From: Candidatus Omnitrophota bacterium
GTDB lineage: Bacteria; Omnitrophota; Gorgyraeia; Gygaellales; Profunditerraquicolaceae
Assembly (NCBI GenBank): GCA_030018895.1
Contig: JASEHM010000055.1
Span: 1 to 6,801 of the forward strand
Reading direction: 5' to 3'
DNA: 6,801 bases
Positions within the stretch are counted from its first letter, which is position 1, and each line of letters begins with the position of its first letter. A program made the translations under genes and the position numbers. Shown one piece after another: positions 1-5,038 of this stretch. The notes beneath the pieces were generated by a model that was given only the letters and a program-made list of their open reading frames with translations, was not told where the DNA came from and searched no databases.

Positions 1-67
1 AGTAATGAATATAAATAAGAATTGTTAAAGCGTTCATTCGCGCTAAGTATTATCGAACCTGGATACT

Positions 68-1327
68 ATGAGTTTAAGGCAGGAACTTATAAATATAGCA
101 AAAAAGGCAAGGCAGGCCTCAAGGCAGATACAGGAGGCTTCTTCTTCTCTAAAGAATAATGTCCTTAAGGAGATGGCTTTAGGTTTAATTAAAGGAAAAG
201 GATTTATTCTTAAGGCAAATGAAAAAGACCTAAAAAAGGCTAAGCTTCTTGGGTTATCAAGGGCCTTTCTTGAGAGGCTTACTTTAACTGAGAAGCGGAT
301 AAAGGAAATGTCTGATTCTTTGTTAGAGATTTCAGAGCTCAAAGACCCTGTGGGAGAACTGATAAAGGCTTGGAAAGCGCCTAGCGGGCTTCTGATAAAA
401 AAGATTAGGGTTCCTATCGGGGTGATTGCGATTATCTATGAGGCTAGGCCAAATGTTACTTCTGATTGTATTGGGCTTTGTTTTAAATCCGGCAATAGTG
501 TAATCTTAAGAGGAGGAAAAGAGGCATTAAATTCTAATCTTGCTATTTACCAGGCGCTTAATTTGGCGATAAAGAAGCATAATTTACCTGTTGGCCTGGT
601 TAACATTATTGATACTAGTGTAAGGCGCGCAGTGGATGAATTATTGAAACTCAATAATTATATTGATTTGGTAATGCCCCGCGGCGGAGAAGGCCTGATT
701 AAGAAAGTAGTTGAATTATCACGTATACCCGTTATAAAACATTATAAAGGGATTTGTCATGTTTACGTGGATAAATATGCAAATCTAGATATGGCGCAGG
801 ATATTTGTTTTAACGCTAAGGTCGAGCGCCCGGCTGTTTGCAATGCTATGGAGTGTATGCTTGTCCATAGAGATATTGCCGCTAAATTCCTGCCTAGGAT
901 GTTAGAAAAATTTAAGGCTGCAGGCGTCCAGATTCGCGGATGTCAAGCTGCCCAAAAATTTGCTAAAGGCATTAAAAGCGCATCCCAGAAAGATTATCTG
1001 ACAGAGTACTTGGATCTGATTCTTTCAGTGAAGGTTGTAGAGAATCTGGATGAAGCATTAGCGCATATAAATTACTATGGTTCAGGCCATTCTGACGCCA
1101 TTGTTACAGAGAACAAAAAAAATGCCCTTAAATTTTTAAGGGCTGTGGATTCTGCCTGTGTTTATGTGAATGCCTCAACGCGCTTTACTGATGGCCATCA
1201 ATTTGGATTAGGCGCAGAAATCGGCATATCTACAGATAAACTCCATGCGCGCGGCCCAGTGGCGCTTGAGGAGTTGACAACGTATAAATATATTATTTAC
1301 GGAAAAGGGCAGGTAAGAACTGTGTAA
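68..1327 (+). CDS. proA: Gamma-glutamyl phosphate reductase (glutamate-5-semialdehyde dehydrogenase)
   Basis: ProA catalyses the second step of proline synthesis in the cytoplasm: NADPH-dependent reduction of gamma-glutamyl phosphate, made by ProB, to glutamate-5-semialdehyde. The 419-residue product matches the family's usual length of about 415-420. Visible family signatures are IYEARPNVT near residue 125, RGGKE near 150, PRGGEGL near 205, the thiol region ERPAVCN with the expected catalytic cysteine at Cys258, and the long conserved C-terminal block from YVNASTRFTDG through LGAEIGIST and KLHARGP to LTTYKY. The ATG at 68 gives the standard N-terminus. Only a weak GGA (61-63) precedes it, so the start rests on homology rather than on the ribosome site. 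The TAA stop is the last three bases of the first unit of a 7-bp tandem repeat. The proA-nadD order is a known conserved neighbourhood, usually with proB upstream, but only 67 nt are visible there. Confidence 0.97.
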   Translation: MSLRQELINIAKKARQASRQIQEASSSLKNNVLKEMALGLIKGKGFILKANEKDLKKAKLLGLSRAFLERLTLTEKRIKEMSDSLLEISELKDPVGELIKAWKAPSGLLIKKIRVPIGVIAIIYEARPNVTSDCIGLCFKSGNSVILRGGKEALNSNLAIYQALNLAIKKHNLPVGLVNIIDTSVRRAVDELLKLNNYIDLVMPRGGEGLIKKVVELSRIPVIKHYKGICHVYVDKYANLDMAQDICFNAKVERPAVCNAMECMLVHRDIAAKFLPRMLEKFKAAGVQIRGCQAAQKFAKGIKSASQKDYLTEYLDLILSVKVVENLDEALAHINYYGSGHSDAIVTENKKNALKFLRAVDSACVYVNASTRFTDGHQFGLGAEIGISTDKLHARGPVALEELTTYKYIIYGKGQVRTV

Positions 1328-1355
1328 TGTGTAATGTGTAAAGTGTAATGTGTAA
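1321..1355. repeat. 7-bp tandem repeat (TGTGTAA x5) overlapping the proA stop codon
   Basis: Five consecutive 7-bp units occupy 1321-1355: units 1, 2, 3 and 5 are TGTGTAA and unit 4 is AGTGTAA. The first unit holds the last codons of proA, GTG and the TAA stop at 1325-1327, so the tract continues the gene end. It fills most of the 49-nt gap to nadD. It is too short and too repetitive to encode anything. In form, though not in sequence, it resembles the short tandemly repeated heptanucleotides known from cyanobacteria. Replication slippage from the gene end or the scar of an inserted element are both possible. Confidence 0.9.
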
Positions 1356-1376
1356 TGCGGGTGGAATGCAAAAAAT

Positions 1377-1943
1377 ATGAAGATTGGAATACTCGGCGGC
1401 ACATTTAACCCAATACACATCGGCCATTTAATACTTGCCCAGGAGGCAAGAGAGAATTTGGGTTTGAGTAAAATTTTTTTTGTGCCTACTTGCCTTCCGG
1501 CGCATAAAGATAATTCTGATATTGCCCCTGCCTCTTGTCGTTTAGCAATGATAAGAAAGACAATTTCCGGGAATAAATATTTTTTTGTTTCTGATATGGA
1601 AATAAAAAGAGGAGGCTGCTCATATACTATAGATACAATAAAAGAATTTAAGAAAAGGTTTGCCTCAGATACCTTGTATTTTATTATCGGCTCCGACCTT
1701 CTTAAATATTTGGATGAGTGGAAGGATTTATCTGAAATTACTCAAGAGGTAGAGTTTATTGCGGCTACCCGGCCGGGTTATCCGTTGAATAAAATCCCCT
1801 CTTTTATTAAAACTATGGCAATAAGGGCTATAGATGTTTCAGGTTTTGAAATTAGAAAGGCGATAAAGGATAATAAGTCTTTCAGGTATTTGGTGCCTGA
1901 TGCAGTTTATAAATATATTTTGAAGAAAAAGCTGTATATTTAG
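1377..1943 (+). CDS. nadD: Nicotinate-nucleotide adenylyltransferase
   Basis: NadD transfers AMP from ATP to nicotinate mononucleotide, giving deamido-NAD, in the last-but-one step of NAD synthesis. The 188-residue protein is slightly short for the family, which usually runs 190-215. The nucleotidyltransferase fold is shown by GGTFNPIHIGH at residues 7-17 (the G-x-F-x-P-x-H-x-G-H motif), followed by FVPTCLPAHK at 35-44, SYTIDTIK at 82-89 and the GSD of the nucleotide-binding strand at 105-107. The C-terminal ATP-phosphate motif, usually close to ISSTxIR, is present but altered: VSGFEIR at 154-160, with Arg160 kept. A weak purine stretch GGGTGG (1359-1364) lies 12 nt before the ATG, longer than usual spacing. 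The gene sits 49 nt behind proA, a conserved pairing, but is followed by rpe and not by the common partner rsfS. Its TAG stop abuts a second heptamer tract. Confidence 0.95.
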   Translation: MKIGILGGTFNPIHIGHLILAQEARENLGLSKIFFVPTCLPAHKDNSDIAPASCRLAMIRKTISGNKYFFVSDMEIKRGGCSYTIDTIKEFKKRFASDTLYFIIGSDLLKYLDEWKDLSEITQEVEFIAATRPGYPLNKIPSFIKTMAIRAIDVSGFEIRKAIKDNKSFRYLVPDAVYKYILKKKLYI

Positions 1944-1987
1944 CTATCAACTGTCAGCTGATAGCTGACGACTGAAAGCTGATAGCT
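1942..1987. repeat. 7-bp-periodic palindromic repeat abutting the nadD stop codon
   Basis: From 1944 the sequence runs in a 7-bp period, each unit beginning CT: CTATCAA, CTGTCAG and so on, with CTGATAG at 1958-1964 and again at 1979-1985. The consensus is close to CTGNNAG. The tract is also palindromic. GTCAGCT (1953-1959) pairs with AGCTGAC (1963-1969) around a 3-nt loop, and AGCTATCA (1942-1949) pairs with TGATAGCT (1980-1987) to make an outer stem. The nadD TAG stop (1941-1943) overlaps the left arm. The stretch ends in A residues on the + strand, so it does not look like an intrinsic terminator for the + genes. It leaves no room for a normal ribosome-binding site before rpe. Confidence 0.85.
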
Positions 1988-1995
1988 TAAAAAAA

Positions 1996-2640
1996 ATGAA
2001 AATAAAAATTGCGCCTTCTATCCTGTCTGCGGATTTTAGCTGTCTGGCTTCTGACATAAAAAAAGCAGAGTCAGCAGGCGCGGATATGTTTCACATTGAT
2101 GTTATGGACGGCCATTTTGTGCCTAATATCACTATCGGAGCTGTGGTTGTCCAACATATCCGTAAAATTACAAAATTGCCTTTGGATGTCCATCTTATGA
2201 TTTCAGAGCCGCAAAAGTACATTGATGATTTTGTTGCCTCAGGCGCTGATATGATTACCGTACATATTGAAACCATAGGCGTATCAGGCCTTTGTTATCA
2301 GGCAAAAAGATTGGCCTTAAAAGGGGTAAGAATAGGAGTTTCTTTAAATCCCAATACGCCTCTGGCAAAAATCAAAAATGCGCTTAAGTACACGGATTTT
2401 GTTTTAGTGATGTCAGTTAATCCGGGTTTTAGCGGTCAGAAATTTATACCTAAGGTGCTGCCTAAAATCAGGGAATTAAGGGCAATGTTTAAAGGCGATA
2501 TTGCTGTGGATGGAGGGATAAATGATCTAACCGCAAAGGATGCTTATTTGGCAGGGGCAAATATTTTAGTTGCTGCCTCTTATATCTTTAATTCAAATAA
2601 TTATAAAAAAGCAATAAGGAGATTAAAAAATGTCGGATGA
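1996..2640 (+). CDS. rpe: Ribulose-phosphate 3-epimerase
   Basis: Rpe interconverts D-ribulose 5-phosphate and D-xylulose 5-phosphate in the pentose phosphate pathway or, in autotrophs, the Calvin cycle. The 214-residue TIM-barrel protein is of normal length. Its motifs appear in family order: APSILSADF at 6-14, HIDVMDGHFVPN at 33-44 (metal ligands His33 and Asp35, catalytic Asp38), DVHLMI at 64-69 (metal ligand His66), VNPGFSGQKF at 141-150 and VDGGIN at 171-176 (catalytic and metal-binding Asp172). The phosphate-binding loop near the C-terminus, usually VAGS, reads VAAS at 192-195, a Gly-to-Ala change. The start is fixed by homology. The bases before it are a run of A directly behind the palindromic repeat, with no Shine-Dalgarno sequence, so initiation may be leaderless-like, coupled to upstream translation or helped by S1. 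The 3' end overlaps the next gene by 11 nt. Confidence 0.96.
   Translation: MKIKIAPSILSADFSCLASDIKKAESAGADMFHIDVMDGHFVPNITIGAVVVQHIRKITKLPLDVHLMISEPQKYIDDFVASGADMITVHIETIGVSGLCYQAKRLALKGVRIGVSLNPNTPLAKIKNALKYTDFVLVMSVNPGFSGQKFIPKVLPKIRELRAMFKGDIAVDGGINDLTAKDAYLAGANILVAASYIFNSNNYKKAIRRLKNVG
2616..2621 (+). promoter_or_regulatory. Shine-Dalgarno site of the hexomutase gene, inside the rpe 3' end
   Basis: AAGGAG lies 8 nt before the ATG at 2630, within the last codons of rpe. It supports the start that gives the 11-nt overlap and suggests translational coupling between the two genes. Confidence 0.75.
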
Positions 2641-4021
2641 AATTAAGTTTGGAACAGATGGTTGGAGAGGAATTATTGGCGATAACTACACGTTTAAAAA
2701 TTTAGAAATTCTTTCGCAGGCAGTTGCGGATTATCTGGGTAAGGATAAGTCCGTGGCTATAGGTTATGATACGCGTTTTATGTCGGATGTATTTGCCCAA
2801 AACTGCGCAGAGGTATTAAGAAATAACGGTATTAAGGTCGTGCTTTCTGATAAGGCTCTTCCTACGCCTGCTTTAAGCTATGCTGTAAAATTAAGGAAGT
2901 TAGATTTAGGGATTATGATTACCGCATCCCATAATCCGGCAAAATATAATGGATTTAAAATTAAGATGTCTACAGGCGGGGCAGCGCCGGAAGAGGTAAC
3001 TAAAAAAGTAGAGGCGCTTTTAGGAAAAAATCCGCCTGCTCAAAAGAAAGACTTAAGCGCCTTAGGCATAAAGTTGGTTTCAGTTGATTTAGTAAAAGAT
3101 TACATTAGCTTTATCCGCTCATATATTGATTTAAAAAGGATAAAGAATAAAAGATTTAAGGTTTTGGTTGATGCTATGTATGGCTCGGGAAATAGTTTTA
3201 TCGCCCAGATTCTTAAAGGGACAAAAATAAGGCTGGAGTTTATGCGTCATACTATTAATCCTTGTTTTGGCGGCATAAGGCCTGAGCCGATAGAAGAAAA
3301 CCTGAAGGAATTAAAAGAAAGGGTAAAGAAGGAAAAATTTGATCTAGGGATTGCCCTTGATGGAGATGCGGATAGGATTGCAGTAGTTGCACCGGGCGGG
3401 GTATTTGTGCATCCCCAGAAAATATTAGGGTTATTGGCTTTACACCTTGCTCAAGACAGGGGTTGGCCGGGAGGCATAGTTAAGACTGTCTGCGGCACGA
3501 ATATGATTGATAATATTGCTAAGGCCTTAGGTGTTAAACTTTATGAGACCCCGGTTGGTTTTAAGTATATCTCTATCCTGATGGAAACAGAGGATATTGT
3601 AGCTGGCGGGGAAGAGGCAGGCGGGATGGGAGTAAAAGGGTATATCCCTGAGCGGGATGGAACCATGGCAGGATTGTTGCTTCTGGAGATGATGGTTTAC
3701 CGCAACAAAGATATTTTAAAAATTCTAAATGAGACAGAGAAAAAATTTGGAAGATATTATTATTTACGCTTAGACCTGCATCTAAGCAAGCGCGTAGAAC
3801 CTGCTAAGGACAAGCTGGCTGATGTTTTATTAGGCAAGAAGGTAGTCAGGGTTAATGAGCTTGATGGGATAAAGTTGGCTTGTGAGGACCAAAGCTGGCT
3901 GATGTTTAGGGGCTCAGGAACTGAGCCGATTATGCGTATATACGCAGAGGCCGGGAGTTTATTACGAGCCAGGAAATTGCTTGAATATGGAAAAGATCTG
4001 ATCATGAGATCTTGTGAATAG
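2630..4021 (+). CDS. Phosphoglucomutase/phosphomannomutase family protein (alpha-D-phosphohexomutase)
   Basis: Members of this family move a phosphate between the C1 and C6 positions of hexose phosphates through a phosphoserine enzyme. The 463-residue protein has the four expected functional regions in order: the N-terminal GTDGWRG at 8-14, the catalytic loop TASHNP at 98-103 with phosphoserine Ser100, the magnesium loop DGDADR at 244-249, the sugar-specificity loop GGEEAGG at 326-332, and the phosphate-binding RGSGTEP at 427-433. The GEE form of the sugar loop, followed by KGYIPERDG, looks more like glucose-using or dual-specificity mutases than GlmM. The position usually occupied by Ser in GEESGG is Ala330 here. 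Substrate choice (glucose, mannose or glucosamine phosphate) cannot be settled from sequence, so no symbol is given. A good Shine-Dalgarno and the overlap with rpe indicate coupled expression; plsC begins 25 nt downstream. Confidence 0.93.
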   Translation: MSDEIKFGTDGWRGIIGDNYTFKNLEILSQAVADYLGKDKSVAIGYDTRFMSDVFAQNCAEVLRNNGIKVVLSDKALPTPALSYAVKLRKLDLGIMITASHNPAKYNGFKIKMSTGGAAPEEVTKKVEALLGKNPPAQKKDLSALGIKLVSVDLVKDYISFIRSYIDLKRIKNKRFKVLVDAMYGSGNSFIAQILKGTKIRLEFMRHTINPCFGGIRPEPIEENLKELKERVKKEKFDLGIALDGDADRIAVVAPGGVFVHPQKILGLLALHLAQDRGWPGGIVKTVCGTNMIDNIAKALGVKLYETPVGFKYISILMETEDIVAGGEEAGGMGVKGYIPERDGTMAGLLLLEMMVYRNKDILKILNETEKKFGRYYYLRLDLHLSKRVEPAKDKLADVLLGKKVVRVNELDGIKLACEDQSWLMFRGSGTEPIMRIYAEAGSLLRARKLLEYGKDLIMRSCE

Positions 4022-4046
4022 AATAGTTTAAAATAGAGATTACAAG

Positions 4047-4646
4047 ATGTTTTATAGCTTTTTGAGGTCTTTAGGAATCATTATTTTTAAGATATTATTC
4101 CGTTTTCAAGTACGAGGATTAAAATACATACCTGAAAAAGGGGGTTTTATTTTAGCCTCTAATCATGCTAGTTATTTAGACCCTATACTTTTAGGTATTG
4201 CCTGCAGGCGTCCGTTAAATTACATGGCTAAAAAGGAATTATTTCATAACCGGCTGCTTTCTATTTTTTTTTTAAAGATAAATATCTTTCCGGTAAAAAG
4301 GGATTCTGCGGATATCAAGGCTTTAAAAGAGGCTATGCGCCGGCTAAAAATGGGCGGGGCATTAGTTTTGTTTCCTGAAGGGAGCCGAAGATTTGATAGT
4401 ACTTCCGGCGAGCCTTATCCCGGGGTAGGGTTCTTAAGTGCAAAAGTCGGCGTACCTATAGTACCGGCTTTTATAAAAGGCACGCAAGAGGCTTGGCCTA
4501 AAAATACCAGGTTAATTAGGCCTAAGAAGATTTCTGTTACATTCGGAAAAAAAATTTCTTATGAAAAGGGGGTGTCTTACCAGGAAATTGCCCAGTTGAT
4601 AATGGCAAGCATTAGAGAGCTTTCATGTCAGGCAGTTGGTTGTTAA
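4047..4646 (+). CDS. plsC: 1-acyl-sn-glycerol-3-phosphate acyltransferase (PlsC family)
   Basis: PlsC-type enzymes acylate lysophosphatidic acid at the sn-2 position to make phosphatidic acid, at the inner face of the cytoplasmic membrane. The 199-residue protein is short to typical for bacterial PlsC. It has the family blocks in order: NHASYLD at 39-45 (the HX4D catalytic pair His40 and Asp45), FPEGSR at 109-114 (glycerophosphate binding) and VPIVPAFI near 136-143. Hydrophobic stretches near residues 9-18 and 70-82 could give interfacial membrane contact, but no signal peptide is seen. The ATG is preceded by a weak AGAG (4035-4038) at 8-nt spacing. A run of ten T (4264-4273) lies inside the coding region without breaking the frame. 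In many bacteria plsC lies close to the S1 gene; here the two are separated by 392 nt of nested repeats. The acyl acceptor could differ within the family. Confidence 0.92.
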   Translation: MFYSFLRSLGIIIFKILFRFQVRGLKYIPEKGGFILASNHASYLDPILLGIACRRPLNYMAKKELFHNRLLSIFFLKINIFPVKRDSADIKALKEAMRRLKMGGALVLFPEGSRRFDSTSGEPYPGVGFLSAKVGVPIVPAFIKGTQEAWPKNTRLIRPKKISVTFGKKISYEKGVSYQEIAQLIMASIRELSCQAVGC

Positions 4647-4747
4647 TAGCCGTAAAATTAAAGGATTTAACGTAAGGCGTAAACCGCTTAAGTAATCTCT
4701 TTGTGTGTCATTCCGAGCGAGGCCGTAAGCAGACTGTGTCGCAATTC

Positions 4748-4905
4748 GTGTTTTTCGTCATTGCGAGGAGCGAACGAAGTGAGCGACGAAGCAATCTCCG
4801 ACGGTGATAGAGATTGCTTCGCCCTGCACCATACGGTGTGGCTTTGGCTAAAGGAAGCCAAACCACTGCCTTCTGGCTTGCAGGGCTCGCAATGACGGTG
4901 TTTTT
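4748..4905. repeat. 8-bp target-site duplication (gtgttttt) bracketing the MITE
   Basis: GTGTTTTT occurs at 4748-4755 and 4898-4905, touching the first and last bases of the inverted-repeat element exactly. The bases beyond each copy differ (c at 4747 against g at 4897; c at 4756 against g at 4906), so the duplication is exactly 8 bp. This is the signature of transposition rather than of a simple hairpin repeat. Confidence 0.85.
4756..4897. mobile_element. MITE-like element, 142 bp, with perfect 12-bp terminal inverted repeats
   Basis: The element starts CGTCATTGCGAG (4756-4767) and ends with the exact reverse complement CTCGCAATGACG (4886-4897). It is flanked immediately on both sides by gtgttttt, an exact 8-bp target-site duplication. 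Internally it folds into arms: CGAAGCAATCTC (4787-4798) pairs perfectly with GAGATTGCTTCG (4810-4821) over an 11-nt loop; GCCCTGCA (4821-4828) pairs perfectly with TGCAGGGC (4879-4886), enclosing further small stems such as TGGCTT (4839-4844) with AAGCCA (4855-4860). No plausible protein is encoded; the short open frames through it are products of the palindromes. It would therefore need a transposase from elsewhere. Repeats with the GTCATTGCGAGGAGCGAA-type end are, from memory, widely dispersed in several bacterial phyla. Confidence 0.85.
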
Positions 4906-5024
4906 GTCATTATGACACAGTCTGAAGGCCGAGTCGAGGAAGCTATGTTCTTTCAGATCCATCGACTCGCGGAGTTTACTCGGGATGACAAGATATCCAC
5001 AAAAATAACGAAAGACTTATAAAA

Positions 5025-5030
5025 AAGGAG
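5025..5030 (+). promoter_or_regulatory. Strong Shine-Dalgarno site of rpsA
   Basis: AAGGAG within AAAAAAGGAG lies 8 nt before the ATG at 5039. It is the clearest ribosome site in the window and settles the rpsA start over the later in-frame Met at codon 9. It lies in a 48-nt AT-rich leader (4991-5038) between the outer repeat and the gene; no convincing -35/-10 pair is seen there. Confidence 0.8.
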
Positions 5031-5038
5031 CGATAAAA

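Larger units (their letters stand above)
4706..4990. mobile_element. Older palindromic repeat element, split by a nested MITE
   Basis: The ends are near-perfect inverted repeats: TGTCATTCCGAG at 4706-4717 and CTCGGGATGACA at 4979-4990, 11 of 12 positions pairing. Inside is a perfect 11-bp pair, CAGACTGTGTC (4730-4740) with GACACAGTCTG (4914-4924), and on the right another perfect 8-bp pair, CGAGTCGA (4930-4937) with TCGACTCG (4962-4969). Removing the inner element and one target copy leaves a 135-bp structured unit with a 23-nt loop under the 11-bp stem. No target duplication is visible around the outer ends, fitting an older or differently propagated repeat. No transposase is encoded, so it would be non-autonomous. 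Its end resembles dispersed GTCATTCCGAG-type repeats I recall from other bacterial genomes. Confidence 0.65.

Noticed and set aside
1..67. Possible end of an upstream gene such as proB, with stops at 16-18 or 26-28
   Set aside because: Only five to eight codons are visible in any frame and none carries a recognisable family ending, so no gene can be called. A 5-bp agtat/atact pair around the proA start is too weak to call a hairpin.
1208..1420. Minus-strand 70-codon frame over the proA end and heptamers
   Set aside because: Its HYTLHFTHYTLH peptide is the translated heptamer tract; no ribosome site and no homology.
1942..1987. Intrinsic terminator after nadD
   Set aside because: The stem is followed by A residues, not T, on the + strand, and the downstream gene begins at once, so termination for the + operon is not supported.
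4653..4700. A heptamer tract after plsC like those after proA and nadD
   Set aside because: Only two adjacent units (cgtaagg, cgtaaac) keep a 7-bp period; the rest has no consistent spacing.
4701..4962. Open frames on both strands (64 and 84 codons) through the plsC-rpsA gap
   Set aside because: They are formed by the palindromic MITE and outer repeat, have no ribosome site or recognisable protein motif, and cross element boundaries.
4706..4990. CRISPR array or riboswitch in the plsC-rpsA gap
   Set aside because: There are no regularly spaced identical direct repeats, and the stems are explained by terminal inverted repeats and a target duplication; no known riboswitch motif is seen.
4985..5022. 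Promoter upstream of rpsA (atgaca with ttataa)
   Set aside because: The spacing between the two boxes is 26 nt, too long, and the -10 candidate would put the transcript start almost at the Shine-Dalgarno.
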